Shown here: in pieces, positions 35,358-45,362 of the stretch
Position numbering within the stretch: the stretch's first letter is position 1
How the letters are laid out: each line of letters opens with the position of its first letter
Source: CAYNWT01 sp964450955
GTDB taxonomy: Bacteria; Planctomycetota; Planctomycetia; Planctomycetales; Planctomycetaceae
Reading direction: 5' to 3'
Length of the DNA: 64,000 bases
Assembly: GCA_964450955.1 (NCBI GenBank)
Contig: CAYVFI010000004.1
Location: forward strand, 186,001-250,000
The notes under the pieces: generated by a model
The model's input: only the letters and a program-made list of their open reading frames with translations
Database searches by the model: none
What the model was told of the DNA's origin: nothing
Position numbers and translations under genes: made by a program

Positions 35358-35519
35358 GTTTACGCTCCGTACTTCTGTGGGCGCCAGCAGAAAAGGCCAT
35401 CGGTTTGTCAGGTTCGTGGTTGCTGGCGAAGCCGCCCGTCAGGTTGACGTTAGGCCTGGTGCGTTTATTGTCGCAGGCAGCGTGGTGAATCCAAGTAACG
35501 GACGAGTTCTGCCGGAGTT

Positions 35520-36257
35520 TCAGGCCAGTTCGTCCAGAACCCGTTGGAGTTTCTTCGCCAGATATTCAATCGCGGTTGGGGCAACCTTGTTGAAATAGTC
35601 CCACGTATGGCCGCCGCCGGTTGTGTCGAAATCGCGTTCGTGCAGGATTCCTGACGCCGACAATTTCATGCCGAGCCGTTCGCAGCCCTCAATCCAAACG
35701 TCCTGCGGATCGCAGAAGATGTACTGGTATCGTGGCCAGTTAAGTGGATGCAGGTGCAGCGTGATGTTCCACTGCCGGGCTTCTTCGGCATCCGTAAACA
35801 TCTCATCAAGCGGGAACCCATTGCCAAGGCAGTGATAGAAGTCAACGATCGGCGAAATAGCAATGACGACGGGGAACTCTCGTCCCTGCGGATACGCCAG
35901 GTGCAGCACACCCTGTGCGCCCATGCTGACACCCAGCAGGGCGACTCGAGGTGGAGCCGCGTTCCAGTTGTTTTCGATCCACGGCAGAACTTCGTTTTTC
36001 AAATATGCCGATGCGGTTTGGTTGGTGTCGAACTGGTTGCACTGTCGGTCCAGCCACCAACTCTTGCCGCCATGCGGACAGACAACTCGCAGGCCTTTGT
36101 CGCCCAGCAGTTTTGTGAACACAGGGTTATCGACCAGAGTCTGTTCGCCGTGTCCATGCAGAAACATGACGGCTCGATCGGTGAGCGGTTCGGCTGGTTC
36201 TAAAACATCGGCTGTGTGTTCGCCGATGCGGATCGTTTTCCAGATGTGTTCAGGCAT
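35520..36257 (-). CDS. Alpha/beta-hydrolase (esterase-like)
   Basis: A 245-residue serine hydrolase. AVMFLHGHGEQ holds the oxyanion-hole strand, GVSMGAQG is the nucleophile elbow (GxSxG), DPQDVW gives a candidate acid and GGGHTWDYF the catalytic His. This resembles esterase D and the esterase partners of polysaccharide enzymes. I start at the ATG at 36257, which overlaps the stop of the sufE-sufS fusion by 8 bases; the frame runs further upstream but only inside that gene. Its place as third gene after mrp and sufES is probably just transcriptional; no Fe-S role is implied. No signal peptide is seen. Confidence 0.82.
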   Translation of the reverse strand: MPEHIWKTIRIGEHTADVLEPAEPLTDRAVMFLHGHGEQTLVDNPVFTKLLGDKGLRVVCPHGGKSWWLDRQCNQFDTNQTASAYLKNEVLPWIENNWNAAPPRVALLGVSMGAQGVLHLAYPQGREFPVVIAISPIVDFYHCLGNGFPLDEMFTDAEEARQWNITLHLHPLNWPRYQYIFCDPQDVWIEGCERLGMKLSASGILHERDFDTTGGGHTWDYFNKVAPTAIEYLAKKLQRVLDELA

Positions 36258-37944
36258 TGCGTGCGGCATCGATGGCGTCGACAAGTGCGTCAATGTCGGC
36301 GGTTGTGTTGTAGACGCCGAAGCTGACTCGCGTCGTGGCCGGTACGCCCAGTTTTTTGTGAAGCGGCATTGTGCAGTGGTGCCCATGCCGGGTGAACACG
36401 CCTTTGCTGTCCAACTTGTACGACAGGTCCTCCGCCGACAGACCATCGATCGTGAAACTCACAATCGCACCTTTGTGTTCGATGGGTGGGCCATAGATCG
36501 TAAGGCCAGGAATCGCGTTTAGTTTTTCGTGAGCGTAAGCCAGCAGCGCCGCTTCATGCTGGTGCATCGCTTCGTAGCCCAGCGATTCCATGAAATCGAC
36601 CGCCGCGCCTAGTCCGATAATCTGGACGATGGGCATGGTTCCGGCTTCGAACCGAGCAGGCGGTTCGGCCCAGGTTGATTCCTGCAGGTCGACGTTTTGA
36701 ATCATGTGCCCACCGCCAAACAGCGGTTGAATTTCGTTCAACACGTCACGCTTGGCGTATAGAACTCCAACGCCTGTTGGTCCATAAAGCTTGTGGCCTG
36801 AGAACACCAGAAAGTCCACATCTTCCGCCTGCACATCAACTCGCTGATGCGGCACTGTTTGTGCGCCGTCGACAAGGATGCGGGCTCCGACTTCGTGGGC
36901 CCGTTTGGCCAGGGCGGTGATGGGGTTGATGGTTCCCAACACGTTGCTCATCCCTGTCACTGCGACAAGACGGCATTTTTCTGTGATGGTTTTTTCGAAC
37001 TCGGATTCGTCCAGGCGGTGGTCGGCGGTCATCGGGAGGAACCGCAGTTTGGCTCCCGTGGCTTTGGCTACCATCTGCCACGGGACATGGTTCGCGTGGT
37101 GTTCCATCTCAGTGAGAACAATTTCTTCACCGGCTTTCACATGCTGCATCGCCCAGCCGTGAGCGACCAGGTTGATGCCCATGGTGGTTCCGGCCGTGAA
37201 CACAATCTCTGATGTCGATCGAGCGTTAATCAGTCGACGAATCGCTTCTCGGGCGTGTTCGATTTCGTCATCAACACGTGTGCCGAAGTAGTAGGTGCCG
37301 CGGAACGCATTTGCGAAGTATTCGCGTTCGACTTCCTGTTCCTTGTCGATCACGCACGCCGGCTTTTGAGCCGACGCGCCGCTGTCCAGATAAATGACGG
37401 GGCGTCCGTCCGGCAGCGTTTGGTTGAGGATTGGGAACTCGGATTTGACGCCGGCGATGTCGCGAGTTGCAGCCACGATTTCAGGAGGCGTGACTGCACC
37501 AGTGTCGGCGGAATCGCCATCCAGCGACACGCCCAGAGTCGTTGCAGCAAAGGTACGAATGCGATTGACCATTGCGTAAAGGCCGTTCTTCCGCTGAGGA
37601 AGAATCATTCGGCCGACGCCAAGGTCTTCGAAGATCTGCTTGTAATCGACGTCCAGAACTTCCTGCGGGGTCAGGCCGTTGTAGATCTCCATGGTGACGA
37701 AGACCAGGCCTTTGACGACGATCGCATCGCTGTCAGCGGTGATGTGAACCGTTCCTGGTTCGCCTCGAAGTTCTGCAACCAGCCACACCTGAGACTGGCA
37801 GCCGGGCACGATGAACTCGGGAACGCGAACTTCATCTGGGATCTCAGGAAGTTCGCGACCAAGTTCATCCAATAACTCGCAGGCCTCAATTTCGGTGAGG
37901 TCTGCGAAGTCTTCTATCAGTTCCTGTACGGCTTCGGTCGCCAT
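36250..37944 (-). CDS. sufS: SufE-SufS fusion: sulfur acceptor joined to cysteine desulfurase
   Basis: One 564-residue chain joins two Fe-S assembly proteins. Residues 1-135 are SufE, the sulfur acceptor, with its active Cys49 in VPGCQSQVWL. Residues about 165-564 are the PLP-dependent desulfurase SufS, which takes sulfur from cysteine: THE PLP lysine is Lys385 in SGHKLYGP and the persulfide cysteine is Cys524 in RHGHHCTMPL, both intact; EMEHHANHVPWQ and DGAQTVPH are also typical. A 30-residue linker divides the halves. In most bacteria sufE and sufS are separate genes whose products form a complex, so the fusion fixes the partners. AGGAGA lies 7 nt before the ATG. mrp ends 18 bases upstream; no sufBCD is in the window. 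Confidence 0.93.
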   Translation of the reverse strand: MATEAVQELIEDFADLTEIEACELLDELGRELPEIPDEVRVPEFIVPGCQSQVWLVAELRGEPGTVHITADSDAIVVKGLVFVTMEIYNGLTPQEVLDVDYKQIFEDLGVGRMILPQRKNGLYAMVNRIRTFAATTLGVSLDGDSADTGAVTPPEIVAATRDIAGVKSEFPILNQTLPDGRPVIYLDSGASAQKPACVIDKEQEVEREYFANAFRGTYYFGTRVDDEIEHAREAIRRLINARSTSEIVFTAGTTMGINLVAHGWAMQHVKAGEEIVLTEMEHHANHVPWQMVAKATGAKLRFLPMTADHRLDESEFEKTITEKCRLVAVTGMSNVLGTINPITALAKRAHEVGARILVDGAQTVPHQRVDVQAEDVDFLVFSGHKLYGPTGVGVLYAKRDVLNEIQPLFGGGHMIQNVDLQESTWAEPPARFEAGTMPIVQIIGLGAAVDFMESLGYEAMHQHEAALLAYAHEKLNAIPGLTIYGPPIEHKGAIVSFTIDGLSAEDLSYKLDSKGVFTRHGHHCTMPLHKKLGVPATTRVSFGVYNTTADIDALVDAIDAARNA

Positions 37945-37962
37945 GTTGCGTCTCCTGCGAGA

Positions 37963-39015
<1,053 letters not shown>

Positions 39016-39199
39016 GATTCGCTAAACCAATATCAACGGCTAAGTGCGGTAACTAAGAACCCTGGGCAGGGCATCGACGATCAAAATTGCCCAAAACACG
39101 CTGTTTCCAATCGCCTGCCCGATCGTAGACGTGAACCCACAGGGACACAACCACCGGACTGCCGCGATTCTGAACCAGCGTTCGAAATGGCCGGAATCT

Positions 39200-39553
39200 T
39201 TAGGCCGCAGACGACCAAACCAGACGAATTCGCCTGGCGAGTTCCTCGCCACTTAAATGTTCAACGACAAACGACGATGCTCCCGCTTCCCGAAAGGGCG
39301 CTTCCAGATCGCTGGCCGCAGGCGGACTGATGATAATCTTGAACGCCATCGTCACTTGCCGCAGGAGTTCGGCACAGTCGCGTTCGTTTCCTTCCAACGA
39401 CGCCACAATGACGTCGCTCGCATCAGGGGTAACGTCAGCCAGCGACGACAAGTCAACGCACTGACGCACGGTGACATCAGAGCCTTCAAACTGGCGTCGA
39501 AGTTCGGGAGCCCAGTAGGGCTCCCGTTCGAACACGATGATTCGATTCGACAT
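39200..39553 (-). CDS. Degenerate receiver-like protein (117 aa)
   Basis: A small alpha/beta protein starting at the ATG at 39553, 4 bases after the stop of the M28 peptidase gene, so co-translated with it. The pattern MSNRIIVFEREPYWAPELRRQF ... DASDVIVASLEG ... AFKIIISPPA ... FREAGASSFVVEHLSGEELARRIRLVW follows the strand-helix order of response regulator receiver domains, but the phospho-accepting Asp is not at the end of strand 3 (it reads VIVASLEG) and no output domain is present. It is therefore probably a non-phosphorylated receiver-like protein. Function unknown. Confidence 0.65.
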   Translation of the reverse strand: MSNRIIVFEREPYWAPELRRQFEGSDVTVRQCVDLSSLADVTPDASDVIVASLEGNERDCAELLRQVTMAFKIIISPPAASDLEAPFREAGASSFVVEHLSGEELARRIRLVWSSAA

Positions 39554-39557
39554 CAAA

Positions 39558-41396
39558 CTACGGAGCGACCAGTTCGACCTCGATATCAACCTTCTCGCCA
39601 TCGCGTAAAACGCTGATAGTGATCTTGTCGCCAGGTTTCTTTGACCTAAGGAACCTGGTGATGCTGTTTTGGCTCCTGAACTGCCGGTCGCCCGCTTTCT
39701 GCATCAGATCACCGACCTTAAGCCCACCCTTTGCCGCAGGCGAATCCGGAACCACGCGACCAACCAGCAAGCCCGGTGCGTCTTCATCCTGTGAAAGAGA
39801 AGTCTGAACACCAAGAAAGACACGAGCACGTTGAGCGCCCGGAGCCTGCGAGAACTTCGGACGTTCGGGCATGCCTACGACACCCTTCAACAGGGCTTCG
39901 CAGTAATCCACGACCATGACTGTACCGGGCATGTTTAGAGTTTCAGTGTCGTCTTCCGGCGTGTGATACAACGATGTCAGCCCCGTGTTGCAAAACAGGA
40001 CGGGGACGTTTTTCCGAACGAACGGCAGGTGGTCGCTGCCGCCTCCGGTGCCCGGGCTGATGTCCATTTCGATTGGAAGACCTTCTGTCGCGTTCTCGGC
40101 AACTTCCTGCAGTCCGCTTCCAGTGCCGGTTCCACCAATGTTGGCGGTGTTGTTACGAAGGTTACCGATCATGTCGAAGTTCAACATGGTGACAGTGTCT
40201 TCCAGCGGGAACAGCGGCTTATCGACGTAGTACCGACTGCCAACCAACCCACGTTCTTCACCACTAAAGCCAATGAACACCATCCGTCTGGCGGGCTTTT
40301 TACCTGACTTCGCGAATCGCCTGGCAAGTTCGATAACAGCCGCAGTACCAGTCGCGTTATCGTCGGCTCCGTTGTGAACTTCAGTGGATCGCGGTCGGCG
40401 TGAACCGTAACCACCGAATCCAAGGTGGTCGTAGTGAGCGCCCACAATCACAGTTTCGTTAGCGTGCGGGCCTTCGCCCTCCAACACGCCCACAACATTC
40501 CACGCTTTGACGGACTTTGATTTGAATTGAGTCACGCATAACGCACTGCAATTGGCTAGCGGCTGGGAAATGGGTTTGAGGTCTGCATCGATATGACTTT
40601 CCGCTTCCTTCAGCGTTTTGAATTCGGCGTCGCCGGCCTTCAGTGGTGAGGCCGCCAGGATTTTATCAGCCTGATCACGCGCGACGTGAAGGAAGGGAAT
40701 TGTGAACCGACGGCTGCCCCCGCCAAATTGTCTTGGCCGTGACAGGGCGTCAGTTGCTGTGGAACCATCGTTCACAAACAGGATCCCGCTGGCTCCCATC
40801 TTCTTCGCAAGTCGAATTTTCGTATCAATGAATGAGTGCGTACGAGCGCTCTCCGCGCTGAACTTGCTGTCATCCACACCGAACTGCGGGGTTCGTCTTA
40901 TCATCAGAACAATCTTGTCGGTGACATCGATGCCCTCGTAGTCGTCGTACTCAAGATCCGGAGCTGAGATTCCATAGCCAACAAAGACAACGTCGGCATT
41001 AGCGGTTCCTGAACCACCTGCCATCAGCGGCTGGAAATCTTTGACAACTTCCATGCTGACCTTGTTGCCAGCCAAAGTGACTTCCAGCTTGCTTCCGGCC
41101 GGATCCATCTGCTCAGCCAAAGCCACATCGAAGCGTTGGAAGTACGAACCGTCTTCCGTGCCGCTCTTGAGGCCCATCTCCTTGAATTCGTCGCGGATAA
41201 AATCTCCCGCAACGGCAAGCCCTTTTGTTTCGACACCGCGACCTTCCATGGCGTCAGAAGCCAGATAGGTAATATCGTGAGTCACCCGGGCAAGGGATTC
41301 GGCATCGACTTTGGTCTTCGTTTGGCTGTACGCAGTCCCCGTCATCCCCGGAACAACAAGAAGCAAAACAGCGGTGGCCCATGACTTTAATCGCAC
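39558..41396 (-). CDS. Exported M28-family zinc aminopeptidase with PA and PDZ domains
   Basis: A 612-residue exported peptidase. A signal peptide (AVLLLVVPGMTGTAYS) is followed by a protease-associated (PA) insert (about 110-270, VVFVGYGISAPDLEYDDYEG), the M28 catalytic domain with GAHYDHLG, HNGADDNATG, GFSGEERGLVGS, NFDMIG and GGSDHLPF (the two-zinc ligands in order), and a C-terminal PDZ domain (about 515-612, VGRVVPDSPAAKGGLKVGD). The family removes N-terminal amino acids from peptides outside the cytoplasm. The ATG at 41396 gives a proper signal. The receiver-like gene follows 4 bases downstream. Confidence 0.9.
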   Translation of the reverse strand: MRLKSWATAVLLLVVPGMTGTAYSQTKTKVDAESLARVTHDITYLASDAMEGRGVETKGLAVAGDFIRDEFKEMGLKSGTEDGSYFQRFDVALAEQMDPAGSKLEVTLAGNKVSMEVVKDFQPLMAGGSGTANADVVFVGYGISAPDLEYDDYEGIDVTDKIVLMIRRTPQFGVDDSKFSAESARTHSFIDTKIRLAKKMGASGILFVNDGSTATDALSRPRQFGGGSRRFTIPFLHVARDQADKILAASPLKAGDAEFKTLKEAESHIDADLKPISQPLANCSALCVTQFKSKSVKAWNVVGVLEGEGPHANETVIVGAHYDHLGFGGYGSRRPRSTEVHNGADDNATGTAAVIELARRFAKSGKKPARRMVFIGFSGEERGLVGSRYYVDKPLFPLEDTVTMLNFDMIGNLRNNTANIGGTGTGSGLQEVAENATEGLPIEMDISPGTGGGSDHLPFVRKNVPVLFCNTGLTSLYHTPEDDTETLNMPGTVMVVDYCEALLKGVVGMPERPKFSQAPGAQRARVFLGVQTSLSQDEDAPGLLVGRVVPDSPAAKGGLKVGDLMQKAGDRQFRSQNSITRFLRSKKPGDKITISVLRDGEKVDIEVELVAP

Positions 41397-41572
41397 AACA
41401 ACTCTCCGAAGACTGGTAACGTTTTTGTTCTACGCCTGTGTCCGGCTGACTTTAAGCAAACGCAAGCCGACTAAGACACTCGTTCGATTGTCACCATTGA
41501 GGTGGACGAATTCAATCGGGTGCAGGCTGAGACCGACCTATCCGGCGACGTCAGGCCTAAGTCAGTACGAGA

Positions 41573-42850
41573 TCACACCTTCGGTTCCCAGCCAGGTTCG
41601 TACTCGCGTTTCCACATCGCGGCCGCTTTTTCGTTCCCTTTAATGTGTCCGTTGGCAGGATCGCAAACCAAACTGTCGCCCGTTCGCTGTGCGATGTTGC
41701 CCAGGTGGCACAGGAGTGTCGTCTTGTGGCCTTGCTCGATCTCGGAAGCCAGCAGGCCCGGATCCTTCTTCCGAATCGCATCCACGAAGTTCGCGATGTG
41801 AACCGCATCGGCCGCGTTGCCTGATTCTGTTCGAACCTCTTTGTCTCGCTTGTCAAATAGTGTGTAGCCCCAGCTATTCATTGTCAGCGAACCGTTGTCA
41901 CCGTGGAATGAAACCCCAAATGTCTCTCCGTCAATGCCGTGGCGATTGCAACTTAACCCCTCCCACATAATCTGCTTACCACCTTCGAACTCAAACGACA
42001 CAAGATGAGTGTCCGGCGTTTCCTGCGCGTCCTTGAACCAGTGACGTCCGCCGCTGGAGGTCACTCGAACCGGATAATCCACATTCAGACCCCAGCGACT
42101 GAGATCGATGGAGTGCACTCCGTTGTTCCCAAGTTCACCATTCCCGTAGTGCCACAACCAGTGCCAGTTGTAGTGCAGTCGATTGTTTACATACGGCAGC
42201 CTTGGAGCCGGACCCTGCCACATTTCGTAGTCGATATGGTCAGGAACCTTTGCCGGTTTGCCATCACCAATCGGACCACGCAAATTTGAATACCAACTGC
42301 GTGAGTAATGAACCTGGCCAATCGTGCCGTCGTGGATCAGCTTGATCGCTTCCTGAATCTTATCCGCACTCCGGCGCTGGTTGCCCATTTGAACGCACAG
42401 GTTGTTCTTACGTGCCGCCTTAACCAGTAGTTCACCTTCGTGTGGGTTGTGGCTGCACGGTTTTTCAACGTACACGTGCTTGCCAGCGTGACAGGCTTCG
42501 ATGGACGCAGGTGCGTGCCAGTGGTTCGGGGCAGCACAGACCAGCGCGTCGATGTCTGAGTCTGCGAGGATTTTTCTGAAGTCTCCGGTGGCGGTGACTT
42601 TTCCCTTTGACAGTTTTCCGATTGCTTCAGCCGCTGCCGCCGCGCGGCGTTTGTCGACGTCGCAGACGTAACGAACTTCAACACCCGGACAGGCCGCGAA
42701 GTTTTTCGCAAGCGCCAAACCCCGACTCATCCCCATGACGCCCACGCGTACAGGAGTCGCTGATAAGCCTTCCTGTCTTACGGAACCCGCAAATGCTGAA
42801 GCACCAACTGCCCCTAAAAAGTCCCGACGCGGTACAGCAGGAATAGTCAT
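41573..42850 (-). CDS. Tat-exported Gfo/Idh/MocA-family oxidoreductase
   Basis: A 425-residue NAD(P)-dependent sugar-type dehydrogenase with a twin-arginine signal (VPRRDFLGAVGASAFAG). The Rossmann region (VGVMGMSRGLALAKNF) has Ser-Arg at a position where most members have Gly-x-Gly; then VCDVDKRRA, the EKPCSHNPHEG motif of the family with the conserved Glu-Lys-Pro, and a C-terminal alpha/beta sheet domain with HYNWHWLWHYGNGELGNNGVHSIDL, whose Gly-x-x-x-Asp-x-x-H pattern is seen in exported planctomycete copies. Cofactor would be bound before Tat export. Planctomycetes carry many such proteins, whose substrates are mostly unknown. Gene is monocistronic. Confidence 0.87.
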   Translation of the reverse strand: MTIPAVPRRDFLGAVGASAFAGSVRQEGLSATPVRVGVMGMSRGLALAKNFAACPGVEVRYVCDVDKRRAAAAAEAIGKLSKGKVTATGDFRKILADSDIDALVCAAPNHWHAPASIEACHAGKHVYVEKPCSHNPHEGELLVKAARKNNLCVQMGNQRRSADKIQEAIKLIHDGTIGQVHYSRSWYSNLRGPIGDGKPAKVPDHIDYEMWQGPAPRLPYVNNRLHYNWHWLWHYGNGELGNNGVHSIDLSRWGLNVDYPVRVTSSGGRHWFKDAQETPDTHLVSFEFEGGKQIMWEGLSCNRHGIDGETFGVSFHGDNGSLTMNSWGYTLFDKRDKEVRTESGNAADAVHIANFVDAIRKKDPGLLASEIEQGHKTTLLCHLGNIAQRTGDSLVCDPANGHIKGNEKAAAMWKREYEPGWEPKV

Positions 42851-43064
42851 GGCAATCTCACTTTGGGGTGTTCTGCGACACGCGGCCCGGTTCCTTAAAA
42901 CTGGAACCCGGAGTTTGGTTCTGCACCGAGTATACCGCAGGTGTTCTTGATTCGGATCAAATCAGGCTCACTTTCTGACTCGAAGCCAACACACCCTGGT
43001 CGTCGATACCAAAAGCACAACCAAAGGATTGGCATCATGAGACAAGTAATGAGCAGACGGCACG

Positions 43065-43361
43065 ATGACACTGACCCTTGGCGATCTGCGTACGGCAGAC
43101 GACGTACGCCAGTTTATCCACGAGAAATTGTGCGACAAAGAAAATCTCGTCCTTGGTCAATTCACACTGACTGAAACACCACTTCTCAAACGCGGTGAAG
43201 TCTGCGGCATTCAGTACCAGCTAAACGGCCTGCGCAGCGTCAAACTGGGAGCCGTCTGGGCCTGTGACACGAACGTCATCTATCTCTACGACGCAACCGG
43301 CGAACGGTTCGAAAAGCTACAACTCCGACAGCGAATCCAAATCAAACACAAAGCCGCCTGA
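43065..43361 (+). CDS. Conserved-looking small hypothetical protein (98 aa)
   Basis: A 98-residue cytoplasmic protein beginning MTLTLGDLRTADDVRQFIHEKLCDKENLVLGQF and ending with a basic strand. The pattern is one N-terminal helix followed by beta strands (CGIQYQLNGLRSVKLGAVWACDTNVIYLYDATGERFEKLQL). It has a coding-like composition and ends before the next gene, but no family was recognised. Ribosome binding sequence is weak (GACGG). It is divergent from the Gfo/Idh/MocA gene; the 214-base gap between them must hold both promoters. Confidence 0.6.
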   Translation: MTLTLGDLRTADDVRQFIHEKLCDKENLVLGQFTLTETPLLKRGEVCGIQYQLNGLRSVKLGAVWACDTNVIYLYDATGERFEKLQLRQRIQIKHKAA

Positions 43362-43553
43362 GAAGCGTTCCGCTTCACCGGTATCCGGTTGGAGTGTTGG
43401 ATGGAGTTGGCTCCCGCTGGCCCGGCTGGACATTCGAACTTATGGGGTAGGCTCTGACGACCCACGATGCAGTTGCGCAGGCGTTCTGGTAGTTTAAGAG
43501 CGCTAGGGTTCGAACCGCCGCCGCTAACAAACCTACCGTTTGGAGCTGGAAGT

Positions 43554-45347
43554 ATGTCGCAACGTGTGCCGCACACGCACTTCACTAATCGGCTAACAGT
43601 AAGTTGTCTGTTGATCGCCATCGCGTGCGCGCCGGCGTGTGCGGATGACAATGAAATATTCTTCCTGCCAGAACGCTTTAACGCGATTCGCCAAAAACTG
43701 ACTTCCCGCCAGTTGGCTCTTCAAGCCAAACAGTTGGAAGAAGCGCGAATGCGGTCGGCAGAAGCCGTGCAGATTATGGAGGGTGTCCCGGAGACACTTC
43801 TCTACCTGGCCAGCACTCAGGCCGAACTTGGAATGAAGAAGGAATCGTTCGCGAATCTTTCCAAAGCCATCGACGCCGGCATGAACAACCTGAAGACGCT
43901 TAACGCGCCCGTGTTTAAAATACTGCACGATCACGAAGGCTGGGAAGACCTCCTCGCGCGAGCCAAGGATACGAAGCCGGACCCCACTACCATTTGGCGT
44001 CGTCCCGCAGAGCCGCTGGAAACTAAAGACGGCATCGCAATGGTCAACGGGAAGAACACGATGTGGGTTCCCGCCGGCAACGTGTTGCTGGCCATGTTTA
44101 AGATCCCGGATGAGAACAAGAAACGGCAGGTCATTAGAGGCCAGGGAAAGATTGGCGAGCTAATCCGGCGATGGCATGCGGAAGGAACCGCCGCAGGCAA
44201 TCATGGCGACTTTTACGACAACCATGATCGCGACCATTCTAATATGGCGTACAAGAATTTCCCGCAGCTCACCCGAATCGAATACTCCGCAGCGGCAAAG
44301 CTGGCAAACCTGGACTGGGGGGCTCAGTTCCACATGCTGTTCAACGGCGTCGTACTGGGAAATTCATCAACATCGCTGACAAAGAAAGTCGTCTGGCGTA
44401 GTCAGCCGCGGTTGATCCAGTCCAACCAAAACACGATGAACCTGCTGTACAACCAATACGCCAACAACCACTTTTACATTTATCCGGAACACCGCGACTA
44501 CGACATCGGTCACAATGGCAAAGGCCCGGACAAGAATGGCGGCTACGGAGACACCTTCTTCGGCAACGTGCCGTACACAATTACCTCTCAGGGTTCTTCG
44601 GGCTCTGACCGTCCCTTCATGACAGCCGTCGCCGCTACGATGGCGGCGTTCCATCCGGATGTGAAGCAGAAACTTGTCAAAGAGAAGTTGCTGGTTCCAA
44701 CCATCCAGATGATCTTCCGTCGCACCAACAAAAACATCACCAGCGACGAGATGTACCTCACAGGAGCCGCCCATCCGCCGGTGTTCGATTCAAAACAACT
44801 CGATGCCCTGGCCATGGTTAAGATGGCTCATTCGATGAAGCCGGAACACCTGCCGCCGGTCGTCCGATTCCGCATGGTTCGAGAATCCAAACCGGAGGGC
44901 GTGAAAGGTTCTGAACGAGTTTACGATACGCAGGGAGCCATCTCTCGGGTTCATCGCACGACCGCTTACGCAAGACGAATGCAACTGGATGCATCGCAAA
45001 GCCGCGATGGCAATGGCGAGAAACTTACGTTCCACTGGAAGATTCTCATCGGCGATCCAAAACGCATTAAAATTACGCCGCTGAACGAAACGGGAACACA
45101 AGTCGGAATCGATATCGCCTGGCACGATCGATACCCGATCGCCGAAGGTTCGGAGATGGAAACGAACCGAGTTGACATTGCGTGCTTTGCATCCAACGGC
45201 ACCTGGTTCTCCAACCCTGCGATCCTGTCAACGTATTTTCCCGACAACGACAAACGCGTCTACAAAGATGGCAAGTTGATCAGCCAGGAAAAGAACAACA
45301 ATTACGCGGACCCCTTTCTCACCGGCGCGCCGATCCCCATTAAGTAG
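43554..45347 (+). CDS. Large exported protein of unknown function with N-terminal TPR-like segment (597 aa)
   Basis: The ATG at 43554 (GGAG about 10 nt upstream) gives a basic N-terminus and a hydrophobic signal (LTVSCLLIAIACAPACA). After it, residues about 35-125 (FNAIRQKLTSRQLALQAKQLEEARMRSAEAVQIMEGVPETLLYLASTQAELGMKKESFANLSKAIDAG) fit one or two TPR-like helical repeats. The long middle region has WRRPAEPLETKDGIAMVNGKNTMWVPAGNVLL and NHFYIYPEHRDYDIGHNGKGPDKNGGYGDTFFGN; the C-terminal 100 residues are beta-rich, with DASQSRDGNGEKLTFHWKIL resembling a PKD-type fold. No catalytic motif was recognised. Exported, function unknown; it is followed by an enoyl-CoA hydratase gene after 15 bases. 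Confidence 0.75.
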   Translation: MSQRVPHTHFTNRLTVSCLLIAIACAPACADDNEIFFLPERFNAIRQKLTSRQLALQAKQLEEARMRSAEAVQIMEGVPETLLYLASTQAELGMKKESFANLSKAIDAGMNNLKTLNAPVFKILHDHEGWEDLLARAKDTKPDPTTIWRRPAEPLETKDGIAMVNGKNTMWVPAGNVLLAMFKIPDENKKRQVIRGQGKIGELIRRWHAEGTAAGNHGDFYDNHDRDHSNMAYKNFPQLTRIEYSAAAKLANLDWGAQFHMLFNGVVLGNSSTSLTKKVVWRSQPRLIQSNQNTMNLLYNQYANNHFYIYPEHRDYDIGHNGKGPDKNGGYGDTFFGNVPYTITSQGSSGSDRPFMTAVAATMAAFHPDVKQKLVKEKLLVPTIQMIFRRTNKNITSDEMYLTGAAHPPVFDSKQLDALAMVKMAHSMKPEHLPPVVRFRMVRESKPEGVKGSERVYDTQGAISRVHRTTAYARRMQLDASQSRDGNGEKLTFHWKILIGDPKRIKITPLNETGTQVGIDIAWHDRYPIAEGSEMETNRVDIACFASNGTWFSNPAILSTYFPDNDKRVYKDGKLISQEKNNNYADPFLTGAPIPIK

Positions 45348-45362
45348 TCTCAGGAGTCGCCG

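Noticed and set aside
36258..36446. Upstream extension of the esterase gene to 36446
   Set aside because: It lies entirely inside the SufE-SufS coding region and encodes Arg/Thr/Ser-rich text with no domain.
43466..43530. A tRNA-like stretch on either strand containing GGTTCGAACC
   Set aside because: The bases around the GTTCGAA motif do not form a 5-bp T stem on either strand, and no acceptor or anticodon stem can be paired with it. It overlaps the leader of the exported protein gene.
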